A stretch of DNA of 12,794 nucleotides from Candidatus Heimdallarchaeota archaeon (GCA_023128635.1 JAGMDP010000169.1:1-12794), one strand, 5' to 3'. Shown: positions 1 through 8,038, numbered from the stretch's first letter. Notes: generated from the sequence alone by a model not told the origin. Numbers and translations: made by a program.

Positions 1-1974
1 TTTGTTTCCAAGAACATCTTCTATGAGTGTACTTTTTCCACTTCCGGAAACACCTGTAATACAGATAAAGATCCCCAGAGGGAATTCTACATCAATGTTC
101 TTTAGGTTGTTTTCTTGTGCACCGATTACTGTCAATGATTTACCATTTGTTTCTCTAGCTTTACCTAAGTATGGAATCTTCTTTTTACCGGTGATATATT
201 GACCGGTAAGAAACTTGGGATTCTTTAATATCTCATTGTAGTTACCTTCTGCAACAATATTACCACCATGTATTCCTGGTCCTGGACCAATCTCTATGAT
301 ATGATCTGCATGTGAGATTGTTTCAAGATCATGTTCAATAACAATAACTGTGTTCCCAGTATCTCTAAGTCGCTTGAGGATGTTGATTATCTTATTACTA
401 TCTCGAACATGAAGACCAATACTCGGTTCATCAAGAACATATAGCATACCCATTAATTCTGAACCTAGTTGTGTTGAGAGTTTTATTCTCTGAGACTCTC
501 CACCGGATAGTGTGCTAGCTCGTCTGTTTAGTCTTAAGTAGTACAAACCGATGTCCATTAGTAATTGTATCCGTTTCTTAAGTTCAAAAATAACTTGATT
601 GCCAGCCTTCTCTTTTGTTTCTGGAACGTTAATATTTTCAATAAACTCTAACAGATGGTTTATGAAATACTCACCAATCTCAATGATATTTTTGCCTTCA
701 ACAGTGACATGTACTCTTTGTTTAATCAGTTTCATACCATTACAATCTGGACAAGTGTGTTCAGCCATATACTTACGGTACCACTCATATCGTTCTCCTT
801 TCTTTCTATCATTGCGATAGAAGCGATCAAGGTAGTTAATTATACCGAGGTACTTGACTTCTTTCCCTACATGACGGTGACGATATTTATTTGGCCAATC
901 AGGTGGTTCTAGTAGGATAAATTTCTCTTTGATGCCATAAAGTAGCTGTTGTTGAATATCTTTGGGAATGTCTTGAAAAGGAGTGTTTTCTACATCATAA
1001 TCAAGATGTTTAGCAATACTATACAACCAATACTTTGGATACCAAGTTGTAGCTCCTTTCTTCATACTCTTCTTAGGATTAATAACAACCAAGTATGGTT
1101 CTGCTTTGAGTAGTGTTCCCACACCCAGACAATTTCTACAAGCATGTTCAGGTATGTTCGGAGAGAATCCTCCCGGTAATAGTGTGTGCATGATTATATG
1201 ATGTTTCTTGCATCCAAAGTTCTTGTAAAACTTCTTCTTAATATCATCAGTGATCTCTTCTGAAAACTCGAAGCGAATGATATTATTAGCAACTAGGCGT
1301 GCATTCTCAATTGACAATGCAAGTTGTCGGTAGAGCTCTCTTTTGATGATGAACCTATCAACTAAAGCTTCTATACAGTAGTCTTTGTCCTCATCTAACT
1401 CAATCTCGTCATTAAGACTGTGTTGTTTTCCATCAATCTTTATTCGTTTATACCCCTTCTGTCGAATGTCATCAAACAAGTAGGGATAGTCTTCTCCATA
1501 GAACTTATTCACAGGAGCAATGATTTCTATACTTGTTCCTTCTGGTAATGTCATCAGATGATCAACTATCTGATTAGCATTCCGAGTAGTAATAGATTCA
1601 TTACAGTAAGGACAATGTGCTTGTCCTAGTACCGAGTATAAAATTCTCATGTATGTGGCTATATCAGTCATAGTTCCCACTGATGATCGTGGGTTCTGTG
1701 TGCCAGTTCTTTGCTGGATCGCAACAACCGGCGATAAGCCTAAGATCGAATCTACATCTGCACGTTCTAGCATTGGTAACATAGTTCTAGAAGTCGCTGA
1801 CATTGACTCGAAAAACCTTCGCTGTGCTTCTCCAAAGATGACATCAAAAGCCAACGAAGTCTTCCCGGATCCTGATACTCCCGTTATAACGGTGAGCTGA
1901 TCACGAGGAATGTCTACGTCTATATTTTTTAGATTATTTGTTCTCGCGCCTTTCACTGAAATAGTGTCTCTCAT
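1..1974 (-). CDS. uvrA: UvrA excinuclease ABC subunit A, 3' end cut by window edge
   Basis: UvrA is the damage-sensing ATPase of nucleotide excision repair; it loads UvrB onto distorted DNA. I translated 658 codons from ATG at 1974 with no stop; family members are about 940 residues, so roughly the last third lies outside. Visible in order: Walker A GVSGSGKT (32-39), the N-terminal UvrA block with NPRSSVGT (94-101), a UvrB-binding-like region (about 125-245), a first zinc site C255/H258/C279/C282, CPDC (408-411), ABC signature LSGGESQRI (489-497), Walker B LYVLDEPSIGL (511-521), H-loop H548, and a second Walker A GVSGSGKS (641-648). Spacing matches bacterial UvrA. The stretch after the first Walker A (FFESMSATSRTML, 54-66) departs from the usual YVESLSAYARQFL. 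The start is supported by a GGAGG site 6 bases upstream. Composition is visibly richer in G+C than the other genes (32 of 60 at 1681-1740), which may indicate bacterial origin. Identity is near certain. Confidence 0.97.
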   Translation of the reverse strand, partial: MRDTISVKGARTNNLKNIDVDIPRDQLTVITGVSGSGKTSLAFDVIFGEAQRRFFESMSATSRTMLPMLERADVDSILGLSPVVAIQQRTGTQNPRSSVGTMTDIATYMRILYSVLGQAHCPYCNESITTRNANQIVDHLMTLPEGTSIEIIAPVNKFYGEDYPYLFDDIRQKGYKRIKIDGKQHSLNDEIELDEDKDYCIEALVDRFIIKRELYRQLALSIENARLVANNIIRFEFSEEITDDIKKKFYKNFGCKKHHIIMHTLLPGGFSPNIPEHACRNCLGVGTLLKAEPYLVVINPKKSMKKGATTWYPKYWLYSIAKHLDYDVENTPFQDIPKDIQQQLLYGIKEKFILLEPPDWPNKYRHRHVGKEVKYLGIINYLDRFYRNDRKKGERYEWYRKYMAEHTCPDCNGMKLIKQRVHVTVEGKNIIEIGEYFINHLLEFIENINVPETKEKAGNQVIFELKKRIQLLMDIGLYYLRLNRRASTLSGGESQRIKLSTQLGSELMGMLYVLDEPSIGLHVRDSNKIINILKRLRDTGNTVIVIEHDLETISHADHIIEIGPGPGIHGGNIVAEGNYNEILKNPKFLTGQYITGKKKIPYLGKARETNGKSLTVIGAQENNLKNIDVEFPLGIFICITGVSGSGKSTLIEDVLGNK

Positions 1975-1980
1975 ACTATG

Positions 1981-1986
1981 CCTCCT
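1981..1986 (-). promoter_or_regulatory. Shine-Dalgarno site of uvrA
   Basis: On the minus strand the sequence ATAGGAGGCATAGTATG places GGAGG 6 bases before the uvrA ATG at 1974. It is the strongest ribosome binding site in the window and settles the uvrA start. Most other genes here show no such site and look leaderless, so the contrast is informative. Confidence 0.8.
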
Positions 1987-2017
1987 ATCATCATTGTAAT
2001 CCGAAGTTTCGAGTCCG

Positions 2018-2036
2018 ACAAGTTACTGGAACTTGT
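2018..2036. promoter_or_regulatory. Dyad (7-bp arms, 5-base spacer) upstream of uvrA
   Basis: ACAAGTT (2018-2024) and AACTTGT (2030-2036) form a perfect inverted repeat around ACTGG. It lies 44-62 bases upstream of the uvrA start. It could be a regulator binding site or, if transcription starts from the TATA-like box at 2114-2122, a hairpin in the uvrA leader. TTACTGGA occurs here (2023-2030) and again at 2046-2053, a 23-base offset. Function is inferred only. Confidence 0.35.
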
Positions 2037-2113
2037 GTGTCAAACTTACTGGATCTGATGTTTGAATGAGGTTTCTCACGTAACTGAGATACTATTCTGT
2101 GACAAGCTTCTTC

Positions 2114-2122
2114 TTATATATC
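2114..2122 (-). promoter_or_regulatory. TATA-like box in the uvrA/hydrolase divergent region
   Basis: The minus strand reads GATATATAAG here, a good match to an archaeal TATA box. Read toward uvrA it predicts initiation near 2090 and a leader of about 115 bases. The core is nearly symmetric, so it could also serve the plus-strand hydrolase gene, with initiation near 2145 and a leader of about 45 bases. The rest of 1975-2188 holds only the dyad, the repeated TTACTGGA and the Shine-Dalgarno site; no RNA gene or small ORF is convincing. Confidence 0.45.
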
Positions 2123-2188
2123 TTATCATTACCCTTGTTATACTGGAAAACCTTATTTCCTACCATTATTGTTATTTTATAGACCAAA

Positions 2189-3757
2189 ATGAAAATAATA
2201 GAAGTTTCATCGAAAGTTAAAACAAGAGATGGAGTAAATTTAGCTACTATTACTGTCTTACCAGAAACAAGAGAAAAAATTCCAGCAATGCTTATTCGTA
2301 CACCCTATAGTGCTGAAAAAAAACTTGGAATAGCTAAAACACTTGTTCAAGAATTTAATCAAGGTGTTGTTTTACAGGATTGCCGAGGAAGATTTGATTC
2401 TGAAGGAACATTTAAAGTATTTTTGGAAAAGGAGGATACTTTAGACACCATTGCTTGGATTAAACAACAAAATTGGTTTAATGGTGATTTGCATATTTTC
2501 GGGGCGTCTTATCTTGGGTATGTTGCTCTGGAAGTTCTTGGTTTAAATGAAGCTCCTATTAAATCTGTTTTTGCTCCAACAATTTTGGGAGATATTAAAG
2601 ACTCCATTCATAGAGGTGGTGTCCTGCAACTCCACTGGGCTCTACCTTGGGCAATTATGACTGCTAAACAAAAACAGCGCCCATGGAGTGAAGTTGGTGG
2701 TTCATGGCCGGAAAATTATGATATAACTATCAAACAGTCTTATAAGAAAGCACTAGAAATTCTTGGTTGGCCTGATCACATTTGGCAATTATTTACTTCT
2801 GGAGCGGATAATCCTATCTGGAATGAAATTTCTTTATCAATAGGATCTGCACCTCTTCCCAAATTTTGCTTAGTTGGAGCATGGTATGATTTTCTTCTAA
2901 ATGCAACTTTATCAACCTATGAATGGCTTACAAAGAAAGGGAATATACAACCTGATTTAATAATTGGCCCTTGGAGTCACAATGGTTACTTAGCAAGTCA
3001 AGCTGGGATTGAATCTTGGGAGTTTGGAAAAGCAGGTAAAAGCAATTTTATTGAAGATTTGAGAGATTTTCTTTTGAGAGTAGATCAAAAATCACCTCAA
3101 ATAATTAGGACATTCATTCTTCGATCCAATAAATGGATGAAATTGAATTCTTGGCCACCTGAAAATGCAATTGCAGAAAAACGATATTTAGCAATGAATA
3201 ATCAGCTTGCAAAAGAAATTCCTATTGTAGAAGAAATTGAATTAAATATTATCGCTGATTATTCTAATCCTATTCCAACTCTTGGTGGAATGCTTTGGGA
3301 ATCATTTGATCCAATAACTCCTGGTCCAGCAGATCAATCTCCTTTAAGAAATAGAAAGGATATTCTTAGATTTATATCAAAACCACTGGAATCTGATTGC
3401 TGTTTACTTGGTCCAATTAAAGTCATATTGTGGGTAAAAACTCAAACATCAGAAGCTCATTTTACTGCTAAATTAAATTTCATAGATACAGAAGATAAAG
3501 AAGTAATTATCCAAGAAGGAATACAAAGAGTCTTAGGTCCTTTGGAGGATTTTCAAGAAATCACAATTGATCTTTTAGCTACGGGTATTGCTTTAGAGGA
3601 AAATGAAAAACTTAGCTTGGAAATAAGTTGGTCTAATTATCCAAAGTATTCTCTGCCACAAATTAAAGAAAACATAAATCAATCAATTGCTTTAGGAAAA
3701 AATATGCCTTCCTATGTTATTCTACCATTTATAAAAACAAATGATTTACATATCTAA
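2189..3757 (+). CDS. CocE/NonD (S15-like) family serine hydrolase
   Basis: This is a 522-residue alpha/beta hydrolase related to cocaine esterase and X-Pro dipeptidyl-peptidase. The catalytic triad can be read directly: Ser107 in GASYLG (105-110), Asp234 in GAWYDF, and His264 in GPWSHNG. Tyr40 in RTPY matches the position of the oxyanion-hole tyrosine of CocE. The C-terminal jelly-roll domain of the family follows (about 365-515), with GPADQSPLRNRKDIL and a LGPIKVILWV strand. Length is close to CocE itself (about 570). No signal peptide or membrane segment is seen, so it should act in the cytoplasm. Natural substrates in this family range from Xaa-Pro peptides to esters and amides; the sequence does not decide among them. 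The ATG at 2189 has no Shine-Dalgarno site. The gene is divergent from uvrA and convergent, 12 bases apart, with the TPR gene. Confidence 0.92.
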   Translation: MKIIEVSSKVKTRDGVNLATITVLPETREKIPAMLIRTPYSAEKKLGIAKTLVQEFNQGVVLQDCRGRFDSEGTFKVFLEKEDTLDTIAWIKQQNWFNGDLHIFGASYLGYVALEVLGLNEAPIKSVFAPTILGDIKDSIHRGGVLQLHWALPWAIMTAKQKQRPWSEVGGSWPENYDITIKQSYKKALEILGWPDHIWQLFTSGADNPIWNEISLSIGSAPLPKFCLVGAWYDFLLNATLSTYEWLTKKGNIQPDLIIGPWSHNGYLASQAGIESWEFGKAGKSNFIEDLRDFLLRVDQKSPQIIRTFILRSNKWMKLNSWPPENAIAEKRYLAMNNQLAKEIPIVEEIELNIIADYSNPIPTLGGMLWESFDPITPGPADQSPLRNRKDILRFISKPLESDCCLLGPIKVILWVKTQTSEAHFTAKLNFIDTEDKEVIIQEGIQRVLGPLEDFQEITIDLLATGIALEENEKLSLEISWSNYPKYSLPQIKENINQSIALGKNMPSYVILPFIKTNDLHI

Positions 3758-3760
3758 AAT

Positions 3761-3775
3761 GATTAAATTTTAATC
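3761..3775. terminator. Palindrome between convergent genes
   Basis: GATTAAA-T-TTTAATC is a perfect 7-bp palindrome with one central base. It fills the 12-base gap between the two convergent stop codons and runs into the last codons of the TPR gene. A/T-rich symmetry here could support transcript termination in both directions, but the stem is short and weak; chance in AT-rich DNA is possible. Confidence 0.3.
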
Positions 3776-5947
3776 CTCAGACATAAAAACCTGATTCGCT
3801 AGTTCTTCTATTAACTCATTCTCTGTTACTCCGAGTTCTACCCCAAGATTATTTGTCAATGATTGCCATATTGATGATGATTTCTTGATTTCCTTAATGA
3901 TAGCATCTAGTTTTTGAATTGCTGTAAATGACTGACCTTTAAAGACATAACAAAATAGTAGTGGTGCTTCTATTTTTAGAAGCAAGGTGTATTCTTGATG
4001 TTGGATTCTTTCAATAGAGCCCCCAGTTGCAAAAGCTTGGTGCATAAACGCATCAATAGCTGTTAGGAATCCTCCAACAAACATTTCATCAATCATTTCT
4101 TTCTGAGAGAATTTTTGTGAGTAAACAGTAACTCCTCCCTCATAAACAATAATTAAGAGAACCGGTTCTTCTGCTTGGAGTTTAGGAATTTCGACTGATC
4201 GCTTATCGATCATTCGTACGACGTCACCATTTAGTTCCTCTGTTTCTTGTTCAAGATTAATTCTTTCTCTCTTGATTGGTTGTGTTTCTGCTGCTTTTTG
4301 GTGACTCTTGATTATATCAATTGCTCGAGAAACTTTCATTCCAAGCCTTCGTAAACCTTTTTCCTCGGTTATTTGTTCTGCTTGATCTAGGAATAATTTG
4401 GCTTCAGGAAGCTTCTGTTGTATCAAAGAAACATTTGCTTTTAACCAGAAATTTTCCGCGTACATTGTGTGTGATTCTATAAGCTCAGCGATTTCAAAGT
4501 GTTTCTCAATCATGGTATTAATATTATTCATATCATCAAAATTTTTGCTTAGATGCATTTGCTTCAAGTATAATTCGCTGAGATTAAACAAAGCAATAGA
4601 TGTTAAGCCAATATCAATTATTTCTCCATTAACAATTTCATTGAAGATGTTCCTGGCTTTTCGTAAAATATCTAAATTATTGCTTTTCTTAAGAATGAGA
4701 GCAGAAGCAAGACGGTATTTTAGATTGCTAATAAGATTATTCTGTTTCTCAATGCTCTTTTGCATTTTCTTCATGTGATCTTGTGCTTGTTCTAGTGTAT
4801 TGTTCTCTATATTTACCAGGATTAACCAGAATAACGCGCTTGCTAGTTCCTTCTTATTTTTCTGGTCTTCTCGCAATTCCTTACATTTTGTTAATTGCTC
4901 AATAGCTTGTTCGTACTCTCCTCGTTGATACAAGATCATACCTAGTGTTTCTAAAATATCATCTATCCCTAGATTTGATTCGAGAGTTTGAAGTATTTCT
5001 TGAGCTTGAGTAAGATAATTTGTTGCTTGATTTAGTTCTCCCTTCAGAAATAGGACATAGCTTAAAGCATTTAATGTCTCTGAGATACCTATTTTGTCAT
5101 TGATTTCTTCTCTAATTGAGAGGCATTGTTCTAAACTCTTAATTGATCTATCGAACTCACCAAGATGATTGTAGATTAAACTCTTGCTGAATAAAGAATT
5201 GGCTATTAAATCATTATTTTGAATCTCTTCACTTAAAGCTGAACTTTGCAAGCAATGCTCTAATGCAGGACCAAAATCTCCTTTCCAGAGGTAAATGTTA
5301 CAAATATGATTTAGAATATCTGCTTCTGCAGCATCGTTTTCAATCTCTCTAGCAATAGTCAAACTTTGCTGGAAAATGAGAAGGGCTCGAACAATATCGC
5401 CCATTTTAAAATAAATTCGAGCAATAGCATTATTTGAACTTACTAAACCCTGCCTATCATTCAAGTCCCTTCTTAAAGATAAACTCTGCAAATAGCTATC
5501 AAGTGAATTTTTTAAATCCTCTTCGACTTCAAAAATAAAACCTTTCTCATAGTTTAAAATCGCTTTTCTGATAAAAAGGATGTTAGGATCGGTTTTCTTT
5601 AGTTTTTCAAGAACCCTCTCACCAAGTTTAATGTAAGCAAGACTTTTCCCAAATTCTCCTAAATGAGATAAAGCCACTGCTTTTGCTATGATTGCATCAA
5701 GCATTTGTAGAGAGTCTTCCAACTTCTGACTATTATTCAAGATGTCCTCTGATAATTTTAATGCTTGCTCATATTTTCCTGTTTCATTGTAGATTTCAAC
5801 TTCAAGTAATTGGAACTTTAAACGCTCAGGTGTTCGCATTTGAGCGTTAGAACTAATAACACCAAGTTCATGGAGAGCCGCATCAAATTTCCCTACAGAA
5901 ATTAAATCCTTGATAAGTGTGAATTTTTCTGATTGTTTGGGAAACAT
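3770..5947 (-). CDS. TPR protein with C-terminal longin/roadblock-like domain
   Basis: This is a 725-residue protein without signal peptide or membrane segments. Residues 1 to about 540 are tandem tetratricopeptide helix pairs; the clearest repeats, spaced about 40 residues, lie between 130 and 365 (for example around AIARIYFKMGDIVRALLIF at 174-192 and LGMILYQRGEYEQAIEQL at 335-352), similar to kinesin-light-chain or LGN-type repeats. A charged linker (about 545-590) leads to a compact domain at 594-690. Its predicted order is a beta hairpin (LLIIVYEGGVTVYSQKF), a helix (FVGGFLTAIDAFMHQAF), three strands (SIERIQHQEYTLLLK, then LLFCYVFKG) and a helix (FTAIQKLDAIIKEIK), which fits a longin or profilin-like fold. 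Such domains bind small GTPases or serve as regulatory scaffolds; a signalling or scaffold role is inference. A short acidic tail follows. The ATG at 5947 has a TATA-like box about 32 bases upstream. Confidence 0.88.
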   Translation of the reverse strand: MFPKQSEKFTLIKDLISVGKFDAALHELGVISSNAQMRTPERLKFQLLEVEIYNETGKYEQALKLSEDILNNSQKLEDSLQMLDAIIAKAVALSHLGEFGKSLAYIKLGERVLEKLKKTDPNILFIRKAILNYEKGFIFEVEEDLKNSLDSYLQSLSLRRDLNDRQGLVSSNNAIARIYFKMGDIVRALLIFQQSLTIAREIENDAAEADILNHICNIYLWKGDFGPALEHCLQSSALSEEIQNNDLIANSLFSKSLIYNHLGEFDRSIKSLEQCLSIREEINDKIGISETLNALSYVLFLKGELNQATNYLTQAQEILQTLESNLGIDDILETLGMILYQRGEYEQAIEQLTKCKELREDQKNKKELASALFWLILVNIENNTLEQAQDHMKKMQKSIEKQNNLISNLKYRLASALILKKSNNLDILRKARNIFNEIVNGEIIDIGLTSIALFNLSELYLKQMHLSKNFDDMNNINTMIEKHFEIAELIESHTMYAENFWLKANVSLIQQKLPEAKLFLDQAEQITEEKGLRRLGMKVSRAIDIIKSHQKAAETQPIKRERINLEQETEELNGDVVRMIDKRSVEIPKLQAEEPVLLIIVYEGGVTVYSQKFSQKEMIDEMFVGGFLTAIDAFMHQAFATGGSIERIQHQEYTLLLKIEAPLLFCYVFKGQSFTAIQKLDAIIKEIKKSSSIWQSLTNNLGVELGVTENELIEELANQVFMSED

Positions 5948-5975
5948 GGTTTTATCAGCTCTAGGTGACTCTAGA

Positions 5976-5982
5976 CATATAG
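5976..5982 (-). promoter_or_regulatory. TATA-like box of the TPR gene
   Basis: The minus strand reads CTATATG, centred 32 bases before the ATG at 5947, predicting a leader of only a few bases. No Shine-Dalgarno site is seen. Together with the T-rich tract after the S9 gene, it suggests the TPR gene is transcribed on its own although both genes lie on the minus strand. Confidence 0.4.
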
Positions 5983-6040
5983 TCTTACTAATGGTGTATT
6001 AAAATATTAATGAAGAGGAATATAATCTTTCGTTTGAGGT

Positions 6041-6058
6041 AAAAAGAAAATAAAAAAG
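6041..6058 (-). terminator. Oligo-T terminator after the S9 peptidase gene
   Basis: On the minus strand CTTTTTTATTTTCTTTTT begins about 8 bases after the peptidase stop codon. Runs of T without a hairpin are the usual archaeal intrinsic terminator. It separates the peptidase from the TPR gene 119 bases downstream. Confidence 0.6.
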
Positions 6059-6066
6059 AGACCCAA

Positions 6067-7890
6067 TCAAAGGGATCTCTTGAAGAAATCAGTCATAGCA
6101 CTAATGCTTTTCTTTCTGGTTGCAATGTCACCAAATCCTCCATGACCGACTTCACCGTACTCAATATATTCGAAGTCTTTCCCTTCTTCTTTTCCTAATT
6201 CCAACAATTTATCTCTGAAAGTACGAGCTTGAGAGATTGGGCATCTAGGATCATTGATACCATGCAAGATAAGTAATTTAGCAGTCATTTTATCTGCGAA
6301 ATTAATTGCGCTGCGGTCATACCATAGATCTTTATCTTCTATTGGACTACCCATTTGTCTTTGTAGGAAGTATTTGAAGTGAGGCATTGATTCATCAAAC
6401 ATTGAGAGCAAATCACTTATACCAATCCAAGCAAATCCTGCTTTCCAATGTTCTGGTTCTTTTGTGACTGCTAAGAAAGTCATGAAACCTCCGTAAGAAC
6501 CTCCTCCAACACCAATTCTATCGGGATCTACATATGAAAGAGTTTTAAGATACTCTGCTGCGTAAACAGCATCTTTGAGGTCTTTTCCACCCCAATCTTT
6601 TATGCAGGCATCTCTGAATTCTACTCCGTATCCTGTGCTTCCACGAATATTTGGGAGAATTACTACGAAACCTTCTGAAGCAACGTATTGCATAAAGGCA
6701 TTGAACATCCTAAAGTATTGTCCTGTTGGGCCGCCGTGAATGTTCACAATAGCGGGTAATTTTACTCCTTCTGGAACATCTTTTGGTTTGTAGACAATCG
6801 CTGGAATTTCTAGACCATCAAATGATTTGTATTTAATGTATTCTGGTTCACTAAACATGCTTTTGTCAATGGAACCATATTCTGCTTTCAAAAGTACTTC
6901 ATATTTATCAGTAGACAAATCATAGAGCCAAACTTCTGGTCGATCTAAATCACTGCTATAGAAGAATATAATCTTTGTACAATCAATCCATTGAACACCA
7001 AACGCTAGTCCTTGAGGTATTTTAAGTTCCTTCTTTTCTCCAGTTTCTACATTGTAAATTATTGGTTTAATTGTGGATTCTGTATTTTCGAGGACAGCTA
7101 GTTGTGATCCTTCCGGACAGAATTTTCCTACATACTCTATATCTTTGCCTTCACTTAGCCACTTAATTTCTTCTGTCTCGATATTAAAAATACCAACTTT
7201 TTCAACACCAGAAGCATCAGATTGAAAAGCGAAACTCTTGCTATCAGGAGCCCAATCACCAAAATTATCATGAGAGCCTTTCTCAGTAATTCTGATTACT
7301 CGCTTCATATCACCTGTTTCATTGTTGTAGAGATAAATATCATCATTTTCTAGATTTGTTTTCATCTCATTGGTACCCATTGAAATCCATTTATCATCTG
7401 GACTCCATGAACCACCCATTACAGGCACATCTGAAGCAGAAAGTTGAGTATCTTCAGAACCATCAAGCTTCATTTTATGAATATTCATCTGACCGGATTT
7501 TGTGCTCATAAAAGTAATCCATTCATTGTCATGACTCACAACTCCAACGTGTTCTTGGGCTTTAGGCGTCTCAGTAAGTGCTACAGTCTTACCTGTTAGA
7601 TCTATTGACCAAACATCATTTTGTTCATTTCCACCTGCATCTTTTCCAAAGAAAATATTTTCAGCTTTTCTATCCCAGGCAAAGCCAGTACGAGGTGCTC
7701 TTGGAATTTCTCCATGAGATATTTGCTCGATCTTTTTTGTTTCAAGATCCATAACATAAAGCTCAATTTTCCCTGTCTCATCGTAATAAAAGGCAAGTTT
7801 CTTTTTATCATAAGATAAATTTGGTAAACTGAAAGAAGGGAGACTCATCAATTCATCAAAAGGTAGAGGTTTAGGTTTGTAATCTTTCAT
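6067..7890 (-). CDS. S9 family prolyl oligopeptidase-type serine peptidase
   Basis: This 607-residue enzyme has the two-part layout of S9 peptidases, most like S9C acylaminoacyl-peptidase or dipeptidyl-peptidase relatives: a beta-propeller of WD/TolB-like blades (about 20-340; for example SWSPDDKWIS at 161-170 and DWAPDSKSFAF at 212-222), then an alpha/beta hydrolase. Catalytic residues are visible: Ser465 in GGGSYGGF (462-469), Asp547 in HGINDPRCP, and His583 in VGHGG. HGGPTG (385-390) fits the oxyanion region. There is no signal peptide, so it should cleave short peptides in the cytoplasm after entry through the propeller. Exact specificity (acyl-amino acid, dipeptide or prolyl) cannot be read from sequence. 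The ATG at 7890 has no Shine-Dalgarno site but has an AT-rich TATA-like element about 28 bases upstream. The gene is divergent from the permease and followed by a T-rich terminator. Confidence 0.95.
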   Translation of the reverse strand: MKDYKPKPLPFDELMSLPSFSLPNLSYDKKKLAFYYDETGKIELYVMDLETKKIEQISHGEIPRAPRTGFAWDRKAENIFFGKDAGGNEQNDVWSIDLTGKTVALTETPKAQEHVGVVSHDNEWITFMSTKSGQMNIHKMKLDGSEDTQLSASDVPVMGGSWSPDDKWISMGTNEMKTNLENDDIYLYNNETGDMKRVIRITEKGSHDNFGDWAPDSKSFAFQSDASGVEKVGIFNIETEEIKWLSEGKDIEYVGKFCPEGSQLAVLENTESTIKPIIYNVETGEKKELKIPQGLAFGVQWIDCTKIIFFYSSDLDRPEVWLYDLSTDKYEVLLKAEYGSIDKSMFSEPEYIKYKSFDGLEIPAIVYKPKDVPEGVKLPAIVNIHGGPTGQYFRMFNAFMQYVASEGFVVILPNIRGSTGYGVEFRDACIKDWGGKDLKDAVYAAEYLKTLSYVDPDRIGVGGGSYGGFMTFLAVTKEPEHWKAGFAWIGISDLLSMFDESMPHFKYFLQRQMGSPIEDKDLWYDRSAINFADKMTAKLLILHGINDPRCPISQARTFRDKLLELGKEEGKDFEYIEYGEVGHGGFGDIATRKKSISAMTDFFKRSL

Positions 7891-7912
7891 AATAAAGAAG
7901 ATAAATTATTGG

Positions 7913-7923
7913 TATTAATTAAA
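7913..7923 (-). promoter_or_regulatory. TATA-like element of the S9 peptidase gene
   Basis: The minus strand reads TTTAATTAATA centred 28 bases before the ATG at 7890, the spacing expected for a leaderless archaeal transcript. The match is moderate, and the surrounding DNA is AT-rich. Confidence 0.35.
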
Positions 7924-7959
7924 GCTTCGTAGAGTTAAATAAAATATTCTACAAACCAT

Positions 7960-7984
7960 AATAAGAGATTAAGCGATTCTTATT
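7960..7984. promoter_or_regulatory. Dyad between the divergent peptidase and permease promoters
   Basis: AATAAGA (7960-7966) and TCTTATT (7978-7984) form a perfect 7-bp inverted repeat with an 11-base spacer. It sits between the TATA-like boxes of the two divergent genes, where a regulator could act on both. Evidence is symmetry and position only. Confidence 0.25.
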
Positions 7985-8038
7985 TAAACAAGAGTTACCT
8001 TTCTGCTTGAGAGGCAATATACTCAAATAATTAAATAA

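Noticed and set aside
1649..1900. 83-codon plus-strand frame near the uvrA start
   Set aside because: It is fully antisense to conserved UvrA motifs including the first Walker A.
1998..2014. TTTCGAGTCC resembling a tRNA T-loop
   Set aside because: The flanks do not form a T stem, and no anticodon arm or acceptor stem can be built; the required 5' part would lie inside uvrA.
4398..4778. 126-codon open frame on the plus strand inside the TPR gene
   Set aside because: It is antisense to clear TPR sequence, and its residues show no domain; a shadow frame.
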